Below are positions 21,919-33,100 of a stretch of DNA of 64,000 nucleotides, piece after piece. This DNA is from Oscheius dolichura (Eukaryota > Nematoda > Chromadorea > Rhabditida > Rhabditidae), in NCBI GenBank assembly GCA_932521035.1, contig OW051496.1:4960001-5024000 (forward strand), in the 5' to 3' direction. The translations under genes were made by a program, and so were the position numbers. Under the pieces are notes generated by a model that saw only the letters and a program-made list of their open reading frames with translations, ran no database searches and was not told where the DNA came from. Within the stretch, counting starts at the first letter, position 1, and every line of letters starts with the position of its first letter.

Positions 21919-24029
21919 ATGGGCGATAACCTAGTGTATGCTGTTCGCGGAAATACCGGCCTATTTGTGCGCAGAGGAATCGGGAAGGATTTCACCACCG
22001 TATTTGAAGATAAAGAGTAGGCATTTTATAAGTATAGGTAACTAATTTGTTTGCAGAACCCCCAAACAGACTCCCTGTGACATTTTCGCTTTTAGCAGTG
22101 ACGGGCAATATTTCGCATTTTGTGATAGCAAACAGTAAGCTGAAGTGCACAGGGTAATAGATGCATTTTTTTTCAGAACAAAGGTAATTAACCTATCTAC
22201 CGGTAAAGAAATTATTGTTGTTGATCTCCCCAGAACAAAAAGCATTGTCTTTTCTCCAAGAAATACTCATGTAGTTTTTTATCATCAATACGCTATTTAT
22301 GGGAATAAGGTAAATCGTATTTTACATATATTTTAATATTTTTTAGACGTCTGCGGATCAAAAACCGGAACCTAATGTACGATTTTACAGTCTTAGCGAT
22401 GGAAAACATGTTGCAACTATGATTGCTGTGAAAGAAGCCGCTTGGAAACCACAATGGTCCGATGATGAAAGCTGGTGTCTTCGATTAGCGGGTAGTGAAA
22501 TCCTATGTTATAAAGCAAATAATTTTGGTATTGCAATTTTACAGTGAAATACACATTTTTATAGAAAGAAATGAGATTAAATTGGTCGTTTCTAATATTG
22601 ACTCTTTTGCTCTTAGCCGAGGCACTCAAAATTTTCATATTGCATGTTTCATCAGAGCTCATGGGGTAAGTATTATTATTTTTTGCTTTATAATATCATA
22701 TAGTCCAATCCATCGGTCATAAGAGTGCACCGGTTGAATGAAGAGTTTAATCTAATTGCTCATAAGACATCGTTTAAAGCAGATAGGGCTGAGCTGATTT
22801 GGAATAGTCGTGGTTCCGCTCTCCTCATTGTGACTAGTGTCGAAGTAGACACATCTAATCAATCGTATTATGGTGAACAAAAGGTTTGAGCTGCGTTTTT
22901 ATTTTTAAAAATTCATTATACAGGTTATGATGATCAATGTGCAATCCGGTGAATGTTTCATAGTACCGCTGAATAAAAATGGCCCTGTTTACTCTGTTAA
23001 ATGGAATCCGAACAACAAAGAATTTGCAGTTTGTTATGGATATATGCCAGCAAAGGTATTTTAATTACAGCCCTGTAGTAAGACATTTCAGCTAACTATG
23101 TATAACAGCAAAGGCGAACCCATATTTGATGCTGCAGAAGGTCCAAGGAATGAACTTTACTATAACGCATTCGGAAATATTCTTATTGCTTGTGGCTTTG
23201 AAAATATAGCAAAAGGGAAGATGGAATTTTGGGACGTGGATACTAAGAAAGAAATTATCTCTGTAAGTTATGCTGCAACTAATGTATTTTTTTGTAGATT
23301 GATGTACCTAATACTACGCAATTTGAATGGGCACCTGATGGACAGCATTTCATTACCGCTACCACAACACCGAGGTTAAGAATTGACAACTGCTACCGGT
23401 AAACGCTATCGAGATATTGGACTCATTATTTTCAGGTTATGGCATTATTCTGGCAGGCTTATTAGTGAATTCATGTATGAGTCTCCTAAGGAAGAATTGT
23501 GGCAGGTAATTTATTTAATTTCTAAAAACACTTTTCTATTTATAGGTCATGTTCCGTCCGATGTCTGGATACAACAAATTCCAAGTCCGAGAGCTTACAA
23601 AGGCAGACAAGCTGCAAGCTGGTTTATTGATAAAGAAGAAGGACGTCGATCACCCTCTCAATAATATTCCAGCTGGAGCAGTTCGTCAAGCAGGAGCTTA
23701 TGTCCCTCCTCATCTGCGAAACAAAAGACGTAGTCGATTTTATTTAATGCCATATTGTATATATTATAGAGGCTAACCCTATTACTAATGGAAAACCTGC
23801 CGAGCCTGTAAAACCAACTATGTCTGATACTGAGAGAAAAATTCTTAATTTGAACAAAAAGCTTCAGGATATCACAAAGTTAAAGGTAACTATTTGGCTT
23901 TCTTCCTTTCAAAAAGGTTTACAGGAAAAGTTGACTGCCGGTGAACCACTTCAGAAGAACCAACTTGACAAGATATCGAAGGAGAATGAATTGCTTTCCG
24001 AGCTAGCTGCCCTGAAAGTCACTGAATAG
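21919..24029 (+). CDS. EIF2A: Eukaryotic translation initiation factor 2A
   Basis: A non-heterotrimeric initiation factor that can deliver initiator tRNA to 40S subunits and is implicated in non-AUG and stress-related initiation. The protein has a beta-propeller N-terminal half (MGDNLVYAVRGNTGLFVRRG, DIFAFSSDGQYFAFCDSK, VKEAAWKPQWSDDESW, GPVYSVKWNPNNKEFAVCYG, TTQFEWAPDGQHF) and the family's typical tail: AGAVRQAGAYVPPHLRNK followed by a C-terminal coiled coil (ERKILNLNKKLQDITKLK, LDKISKENELLSELAALK). About ten introns of 35-60 nt interrupt it. The start lies 11 nt after TATGTTTTAG. AT-rich, with AT-ending codons. The stop is only 177 bp before the PKS-NRPS start, with a TATA box in between. 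Confidence 0.92.
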
Positions 24030-24165
24030 CATATTCGTAATTGTTATTGTTTTTATCCGTTTTAATGTTGTTATTGTATTGTTCCATAGACTATGAACCT
24101 TCTATGCCCTTTTGGCTTTTTATATCGTCGTCATCCATAATTGACATCGCTCGCAGAAGGTCCTG

Positions 24166-24174
24166 TATAAAAGG
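24166..24174 (+). promoter_or_regulatory. TATA box of the PKS-NRPS gene
   Basis: TATAAAAGG lies 33-41 nt before ATG 24207. With usual TATA spacing (about 25-30 nt) transcription would begin within a few bases of the start codon, giving an extremely short leader. No acceptor-like AG is seen directly before this ATG, unlike most genes in the window. Confidence 0.6.
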
Positions 24175-24206
24175 CCACATGAATCCACGACCCATCATTT
24201 TTCATC

Positions 24207-27120
24207 ATGGCTGGCGTTCCTCTTGTCGGTCTTTGGGTTCGCGCTCCAGGATGTGGAGATCTTCAAACAATGAGGGAGAATCTCTACATCAATAGGTTCT
24301 CGGTTGTATGGTTTCCAAACAACAAATTACATCCAGGGATAACATCAGGAAACTACCTGGCAGTCGGGCCTATATGGCCAAATTGAAGAAACAACACCCA
24401 GCTTTGAAGTCTGCTCTCGTCGACGGTAAGCCTTTCTGCTCTTTACAATGAAATTTGCTTCCAGGTATCGACGAATTCGACGACAGTTTCTTCGGGGTAA
24501 GGTAGGGGTAGCCAGACTGATACGGTATGTAGGTGAGCGAGTCGGAGGCCCTCTTCATGGACCCGCAACAGCGCCTCCTCCTCCAGGGGGTCATGCACGC
24601 CCTGGAGGATGCGGGGATAACCCTCGAAATGGTCAGTACCCACCAGCCGGCCGTGTACACCGCCTCGTGGTGCTACGACTACAAGGACCTCCTTCCAGCG
24701 GATCAGTACATGTGCCAGGGAAACTCGGCAGCTACCATGTGCGGAAGGTATACGAGCCAGTCCATCCCAAGGACCCCTACTCTCAGGATATCTTACTTCT
24801 TCAATTCCCGGGGTGCCTCCGTTGGAGTAGAGACGGCCTGCTCGTCCTCCCTCGTGGCCCTCCACCTGGCAAGACAGTCCATCCTGGTCGGGGAGAGTCA
24901 GCTGGCCATCGTCTGTGGAGCCAACCATGTCGGGGCTAGGTCCTTCAACTCCCTCTATCAGTCCCACATGGTCTCCCCCGATGGCAGGTCCGCGGCCTTC
25001 GACCGTTCGGCCAACGGATTCGTACGGGCCGAGTCGTTCACTGTCTGTTGTTTTTGTCCTCGTCGAAATATCCTTTCCAGGTGGCCATCGTTTGTTCGAA
25101 ATCCTTTGCCCAGGAGCACAATCTTCGAGTCCGTTGCCAGGTCGTGGGCTCGGCCTTCAACAATGACGGGCGCACGGCCTCCCTCATCGCCCCGAACCCC
25201 GTTGCTCAACATGAAGTAGGCACTTTTTATGCCAAAAGATTCCTGCTTCCAGGTGCAAGTGAGTGCCATGAAAGACATTGACCGTCTGACAGTAGACGTG
25301 GTCACCTGCCACGGCACGGGGACCAAGCTGGGAGACCAAGTGGAGATCACCGCCATCAATAAGTCTTTCAAGGTTTTATTGTTTTTGTTTGTGCGTCCAT
25401 GCCTCATATTTAGCCAGATATTCGAGTTGTCGGCCCGAAATCTTCCCTGGGCCATGGAGAGGGCTCAGCAGGCCTCATCGGCGTCTTCCAGTCCGTCCTC
25501 CTCATGCAGGAGGAACTCCTCCCCGCGCAGCTTCACGTTTCCCTGCCTATCGAGCTTCTCGAGGTTCAATTCTAAAGATGTCGACATGATATTGTAGAAC
25601 AAATCCTTGGCTGTTGTCTGCGAAGAAATAGATGTCAAACGGGTGGCCGTCAGTTCTTACGGATTCGGCGGAACCAATTCATCCGTAGTCCTTGACACCT
25701 TCCAGGACCAGGACAGACAAGAATATATACATACACTAAATGTAGGGAATAAAACTAGCCAGTCAACGCTTCTGCCCAGATCCTCCTTCTATCTGCTAAA
25801 TCACCCAAAGTTCTGGAAGAGCATAGGAAGAACTACGCCGAGTTCCTGACCACTTCAGACAAATGTTTGGCCGACATCCTCCACACCACGAACAATCGCA
25901 GGACGTTCTACGAATACCGGGTCGCCGTGGTGAGAAAATATCTCCGCGTGTCTAAATCTGTTACAGGTCGGAAAGAACCGCTCTGAGTTGGTTAAAAACC
26001 TTCTCGAGGGAACCGTGATCCAAGGACCGGAGGAAGAAAACGTCAGCTGGCAGTTTGGGTCAGCCCCGCTGGATCTGGTCTCCTTCCGGGCCTTGCTGGA
26101 GGTCTGTCCAGAACTGAAGACAGCCTTCGACAAAAGATGGTAGGGGCATCAATGACTCTAAAATACAGTACCTCCCAGTGATGAGGCCGCTCACCTCGGC
26201 CACTCAGATGCCCGTGCCGCCGTCTTCTTTCCCTTCCGATCGTCCTTCTCCCAGCAGATCCTGGCCATCGCCGAACTGATAGCTGTAGTTTCTCTTTTTG
26301 ATGTCCTGGAGCAGATGCACGCCCTGCCAAAAACCGTCTTTGGAGGAGGACTGCCTGCGGTCAAGGCTGTCACAGCGGCTGGCTTCATCAGCCTCTCCGA
26401 TGGAATCCAACTCCTCTCCGACTCTGCCAAGCCACTCAAAACTAAACAGGGAAGATGCCTGATGGTAAAGGGAAAGACGGCGACAAAGAAAATATCATCG
26501 GAGGACATCCGGAAGATGATGGAGAAGAAGGATGACAATAGCTTCTCTTTGCTGTTCACCGTTGGGGATAAGAAGGTACGAGGATGGCTCGGAGAAGAGG
26601 ACGCGCTCATTTAGGTTGAAGCCGGTTCGACCCTCTTGGAGTCGTTCCCAAAAATGCTCGGCCATCTGTTTGTCGCCGGATACGATGTACGACCCCATCA
26701 GAGTGGCCAACTAGTGGAAGTCCCCGCCTACCCCTTCCAGAAGATGTCATTCTGGCCATCACAACCTGCCAAGGGAATTAACGACGAGGTAAGTGGACCA
26801 GTATTAAAATAAAGAGTTCTTACAGGAGGATCACTCACAAGTGAACACGTTCGACATGGTATCGGCTGTGAACAAGGTCCGGAAGGTGGTACTCTCCTTC
26901 GTATCTCGACTTGACTCGGATGAGACAGACATAATCGAGGGAGAGGGGCTCGACTCCCTTTCTACTATTGAGATGGTTGGCTTGGCGGGCTTACATGGAC
27001 TTCCTTTTTTAGATCGAAGCAATCGGGGCAGCCTTCCAAATACAGATGCCTTTCGACATCCTCGAGTCCTCCCCAACGGTGGCGGCTATCGCCGACTTCG
27101 TGGCCGAGAACCTACAGAAG
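24207..27120 (+). other. PKS module 1: KS1, dead AT, ACP1
   Basis: KS1 starts [19 protein letters not shown] and has the active Cys ([12 protein letters not shown]), the first His ([10 protein letters not shown]) and the second His ([12 protein letters not shown]). The following acyltransferase region (about 25850-26700) keeps the fold signature [16 protein letters not shown], but the GHSxGE nucleophile motif reads FGGGLPA: catalytic Ser is Gly, and the malonate-binding Arg is absent. ACP1 carries the phosphopantetheine Ser in [13 protein letters not shown]. At least nine introns of about 36-50 nt. Confidence 0.8.
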
Positions 27121-30100
27121 TCTCATGTCCAGATGCCAGATAGAGAGCAGCGGAAGACTTCAGAAGCCAGGCGCGTGGAAATTGGAATCGTAGCAGCCGA
27201 CTTCAAATTTTCTGGAGGAGTGAGCTCCTTTGAAAATTTTTGGGAGGCCCTGATGACCGGAAAAGTTCTGACCAAGCAGATGAGCGAAGAGAGGAAGAAG
27301 CAGATCGGCACGGAGAAGGACTTCCAGGTAGTTCTCGAGTGGGAACAGCTCATTTCCCCTTCTAGGCTGGACTGTTGGGAATAGACATCTCCCGGTTTGA
27401 CGGAGGATTCTTTGGCATCTCGAAAGACGAAGCCCAGATGATGGACCCACAGCATCGTCTTCTCCTTCACTGCACCTACAATGCCTGGGAAAAGGCCGGC
27501 CAGCCACAAATGAGCAATGCCGACCTGTTTCTCGCCGTCGCTGCCCACTCGGAATATCGGGCACTAGCCGAGAGACACGTGGATGAGCTGGACGACAGAC
27601 TCTGGACTGGGACGAACCACAGCATGATGGCCGGACGGATGGCTCAACTACTGGGCATTCGAGTAGGAGATCTCATAGGGTGAACTATCGTCTTTTAGGG
27701 AAGAGCCCTCGTGGTGGACACGACGTGCTCCTCGGTAGCCTCGGCCGTGGAAATGTGCCTGACGTCGATGTTGAAAGACGGCCGGGACTGGGGAGTGGTG
27801 GCCGCTACCCAGTGCATCCTCTCCGCTCCATATATGGACTCCCTCCGATCTCTCCTCCCCGACGACTACACGAAATCTTTCTCCGTTGAAGCGTCTGGAT
27901 TTGTCCGTTCAGAAGCTGTTGGTGTCTTTATCATCAAGCGTCTGGAGCCACAAGAGCCGGCTCTTCTCCTTCTCGAAGCTGCCAAAGCCGCCCATTCCGG
28001 GGCTGTCGTGACTCCTGTTGTGGCGTCGGTGGCTAAACTTGTGGAGGAATGTGGGCCGGTGGACTACATTGAGGGGCATGGAACTGCGACAGCAGTGGGT
28101 GACGGTGTCGAGGCAATGGCCTACCAATCAGCCACCGGTGGAAATCTTCTGATGGCTTCGAGCAAGGCACAGTTCGGACACAGCGAGGCTGCATCCGGCC
28201 TGCTTCAACTTTGTAAAGTCATCAAAGTCATGGAGGAGAACAGCGTCCCTGCTATGTTGCACAATTCTCTGGCCAACGAACACATCAGGAGCAACGCTTC
28301 GCTACGTCTTCCTTACATTACGGAGGAGAAGGATGTCTCCTCGGCCACTGTGGTCTCCTTCGGGATTACTGGAACGAAGACAGCCATCCTCGCGAAGATA
28401 CCACCACTTTCATCTCCTCAAGGCGACCAGGTCGACCTGATTCTCCCAATTACCGCCAAGACCAGGGACAGCCTTCGAAAATCTGTGCTCGAGTTGGCGA
28501 CGATGATCGGATCCACATCCCTGCCGCTGGCTGAGATAGCCAAAAGTCTTCAAATGAGGAAGACGCAACACAAATGGAGGGTGGCTGTAGTGGCCAACAA
28601 ACACTCTGACGCCATCGAGGAACTAAACGGGATTCTGACTCGTTCACCGTCCAGCCAGATCGTCTTCCATGTGCCCACCTCACCGAACCATATATTCGGG
28701 GGTTCATTTTCCGCTAGTGATATCTTCAAACCAGCCTATACTAGGTAGAACTGTTGATTCTTACTGATCCTCGTCTTTCCAGTTTCTGTCAACGTCTCCG
28801 ATTTGAGTCGTACTCGGACGACACATCTCTCAAGCACCGTCTCTCCCTTGCCTATGCTTTTGTGAAGTGTCTCCAAGCGATGGGAGTCCAAGTGTCCCAG
28901 CTTGCTGCTGCCGGATCCTTCTCCCTAATCCTGATGGCTCTGTTCGAAGTTGTGGCCGATCACTACGTGAACGATCTTCTGTTGGCCTGTCTTGCCGGAG
29001 ATCTCCGCCTGATGAAGAGGATTACGAGGGACCTCGACGTATCCCTCCCTTTCGTCAAACTGCTCAATGTCCGCGGAGAACAACTGAAGACTGCCCGACA
29101 CTTCGTGGATGCCTGCTTCTTGGAGGAGGAGCCGGTGGAGTTCAAGGCCGGTACCGTATTCATCGGAGAAGCCACAAGGTGGTCCTTAACTCTTTGGTCT
29201 TTGTTGGTGTCTAATTGGCTCTCCTTTGCCTGATTAGGGATGTTGCCACATACGTTCTAGACTCCTCCCCCGTTCTGTTGCACCATCGAAACGGCCAGTC
29301 TTTGTCCTCCCGTCTATTTTTACACGTTCTTTCGATTTCCCCCCTTACTGCCCCAGCTACCGTCTAATTTCTATATTATAATAGAGAAATATTTTTCAGA
29401 GATTCGTTCCGTACGCTGCACAGTTATCGGGATCTGTTGGGTGTGTTGGCGGATCAGTTTATGGCCGGCGGTGATATCAACTGGAGCCAATTTGGGCGCC
29501 CTCAGCCGACAACAGCTCTCCCGGAATATCCGTTCGATATGCGTTCGTATTGGCTGCCGCTGAAACAAATAACAACAACCACCCCGAAGACCGTTACTGT
29601 AGATCTAAACGGGACCGAATGGAACCACGTCAAAGACCACGTCATCAACGGGGAGGTCATCGTCCCCGGGGCGACGTCTCTCAGGATCGTCGACCATCTC
29701 CAGACTGGTAAAACTATCTGCGGCGTAGACTTCCTGTCTCCCATTATACCGTCCTCTCCGGCTGTTGTCTTTACGGAAAAAGAGACAGACGGAAATAAGA
29801 CTCTTTGTGCAGATGGAATGGACGCCGTGTCATACACAGTCCGCGAGGAGGCACCGGCTAGCCCGTCGGTGCCGGTGGCTGAGGCCCCGAGGAAAACATT
29901 CAAAAAGAGCGAGATCTACGACCGATTCTCACTCAGCGCTCTCATGTACCAGCAGAGATTCCAGGTTCTGTTTTCTTTGCTCAAAACAAAGTAGAAAATA
30001 AATTCCAGGTTATCACCTCGATTGGAGTCTCCCCAGGCAAAGGAGTGGCCGAGCTGCAAAATGTGGACAGAGTGGACATCTTGATGGACGGCGCCCTCCA

Positions 30101-33100
30101 GGCCGTGGCTATGGGCTATCTTCTGGAACAGCCGGCCGACCATCACCCTTGGCTTCCTTTCAACATCGAGCGAGTCAAGATCTTCAATTCTCATCCAGAT
30201 GGTCAGGCCAAGGCTTATTTCACTTATCTGAACAACGGCGCCTTCCTCTACGGAGATGTCAGTGTCTTCGACCGGGATGAGAACCTTCTGGTGGACATCA
30301 AGAACGTCTGCTTCCGCCGTAAGGAGATCGAAGGAAGAGCTGCAGTGCCCGTGGTCGCTGTGAAGAAGTCCGCTCCACCGGCCAAGTCATCTGCTGTGTT
30401 GAGAGAAAAGGCCAAAAACTATGTGCTGAAATGGTTCGACGAGTCATTTGGGTGGAACGAACTCGACGAGAAGGCCGGTTTCTTCGACCTGGGTCTGTCT
30501 TCTCTCCAGGTGGGTGACTTTCCAATACTTTCATGAATACCTCCGCCTCCAGGCCGTTCGTCTACGTAACTACCTCCGAGAGGAATATCCCTCTGCGTCA
30601 ACTACCTCCGTCTTTGACCACCCCACCATCCTCGACCTCTCCAACTACCTGGCCTCTCTCCAGGCTGACCCAGAAGAGGCCGAAGTCACAGTCGAAATCA
30701 AAGAGGTCATCATCCCTGCTCTTCCTCCTTCCCGTCTGTCTCAAAGCCAAATTGGAATCCGTTCCTCTGCCTGTCGATTGCCCGGAGGAATCGAGGATCC
30801 TGCCGACTTTTGGCAACTGCTCCTGATGGGGAAGAATGCGTCCTCGCGCACCCCAGCCGGCCGAATTCCTTCGAGGAATGTCCTCATCAAGGGACAGAAA
30901 TACGGAGCCTCGGTGGAGGGTGGAAACTTCATCCAACAGGACGTGGCCGCTTTCGATCCTTCATTTTTCAAGATTAGCAAAAGTGAGGCAGAGATGATGG
31001 ACCCCCAGCAGAGACTTCTCCTCGAATGTGTGGAGGAGTGCATCGAAAACTCAGGTGGGCTATAGAAGAACAGGGAGAACGAGCTATTTAGGGGATGCGG
31101 ACATGACCGAGGTGGGGGTGTTCGTCGGGCTGATGGAGAAGGAATACGTGGATCTGATGGAGCAGCAGCAGACGACGATCCTCTCCATGCTCGGCTCGAT
31201 GGTGGCCGTCATAGCCGGTCGTGTAAACTACGTCTTCGGCTCCTACGGTCCTTCCGTCACCGTCGACACCGCCTGCTCGTCTTCTCTCGTCGCCGTGGAA
31301 ATGGCTGTGAATGCCTTGTTGGACGGAAGATGCCGACGAGCCATCGTGGCCGGAGTCAACCTTATTCTATCGGAAAAGGGACAAGGACACCGTTCCAATG
31401 GGAAGATGCTCTCTGCTCACGGAATGTCGCTGTCCTTTGATGCTCGAGCTAGTGGATACGGCAGATCCGACGGATGCGTGGTCCTTATGCTGGAAAAGGC
31501 AACCGAATAGAGATATTCCTTGTGAATTTATGATTCCAGGTGAAGCCAAGAGTCAGATACCTCTCTGTGTTGAGCGGAGTCAATGTCAACCACGGTGGGA
31601 GGAGCGTGTCTCTCACTGCCCCGAATGGAGTTGCCCATAAAATCCTCCTGACCAATCTGTTCAAGAGCACTCCCGGAGTAGAGGCTGCCGTCTGGGAAGC
31701 CCATGGGACTGGAACATCTCTCGGGGATCCTATTGAGGTGGCTCTATTTTCTATTCGTTTGTTGGAAAAGGAGAAATCTCAACAAAAAGTGTTATTTGCG
31801 TTTACAAGGAGGGTACAAAAAGGGAACAATAGTAGGGACTGGAAGGATGCTACAAACAATACCACAAATAATGGCTGTCTTCAACTTTTTTTCCATTCGG
31901 GGGGGGGGGGGGGGGGGGGGGCTGTCACTTTTTGTTGACATTCGTCTAGAATGTCCATAATTTGGGGCATGCCCGGGGTTCGAACCCGCAAGCCTTGGAT
32001 CACCAGACCGCGCTACTGCGCTGCTCTACGGACATACGGCGGACGGCGGACTTTTCTAAATGCGTTTGTCGCTCGTTCTCGCTTATTTCATGGCCAAACT
32101 TCACCAAACTTGTGTCACTAGTGCAACTTTGTACGGCGCACCCGGCACAGTCAACAAAATTAGGGTTCTTTTCTTCAGAAGGAAAAAGAATTATAAGCAC
32201 AAACGTCATTACGTAACTTAGCCTTTCACAGGGGTAAACACAAATAACGCGCAGCGCGAAGCGCTGCGCGCGATATTTTGATCTCACTAATTCAGGTGAA
32301 CACCCTGTCCTCTCTCCTCCAGGACGTAGTCATCTCGTCGGCTAAAGCTTCTCTCGGACATGGAGAAGCGTCGGCCGGCACTTGCGGTCTGCTCAAACTG
32401 TCGCTGACCCTCGACAATGCCTACGTGCCTCCTCTGATCCACTTCCACATCCTCAACAAAGACATCCAGCCGGGCAGTCTACGTCTCCCTGTTGTTGGCG
32501 AGGAAAATGACTTCGACGTTGGTGGTATCTCCTCTTTCGGTGTGAGTGGAACGAATGCTGCTGTCCTGGCAAAGAAGGTACCGTTATATGCACTATTTTC
32601 TATTATGAATTTATTCAGAGTGCCCATATGGCTACCACTCTTTCTCCCCTCTATTCGTGGTATCTCCTACCAATCTCTGCCAAGAGCAACAACTCGCTCA
32701 CCGCCTTCAAGTCTGCCATTTGCCAATTCCTCAATTCTTCTCAAGAAGCCCTTCCGGATATCTGCGGAGTGTTGTCGTCCCGAATTCACCACCCGAAGAG
32801 GATAGCCCTACTCGTCTCCCGCGAGCGGACCATGTCTTCAATTGAGAAGAGCAACTTGAAGCCGGAGTTCTGTCTCACTGGCGAGGATCTGCACTTTGAT
32901 CTCCTGGCCATCGAGGAGATCGGAGAGTACTTCGAGTTCCTCGGAAGATACGACCTGTCCAACTCAAACCGGCTCCTCCTGGCTCTCGTGAAATTCTTGA
33001 AGAACGTAATTGGCACCTTCAAATGGTTGCCAACTTCGGCAAAATCACAGGCATTGCTCCTCTTGGCCAACAATTCTCTCGAAGTCAACGAGGAGAGTAT

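Larger units (their letters stand above)
31736..32295 (+). other. 560-bp intron inside KS3, with inserted elements
   Basis: Splicing from GATCCTATTGAG to GTGAACACCCTG joins the KS motif GDPIE to [11 protein letters not shown]. This intron is more than ten times the normal length for this gene. It contains a run of 23 G (31899-31921), a tRNA-like sequence on the minus strand (31952-32034), two copies of CGGCGGAC (about 32037-32051), and a perfect GC-rich hairpin at about 32248-32272. Confidence 0.8.

Noticed and set aside
26293-26322. A possible 30-nt intron in the first AT region of the PKS
   Set aside because: The segment reads in frame as [10 protein letters not shown] and gives the expected spacing between the AT helix and the GHS position, so it is better read as coding.
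31952-32034. Functional tRNA gene
   Set aside because: The anticodon stem does not pair properly and about 14 extra bases separate the T arm from the acceptor strand.
31962-32287. Open frames on both strands inside the KS3 intron
   Set aside because: They cover the tRNA-like element and hairpin, lie inside an intron bounded by good splice sites, and show no protein similarity.
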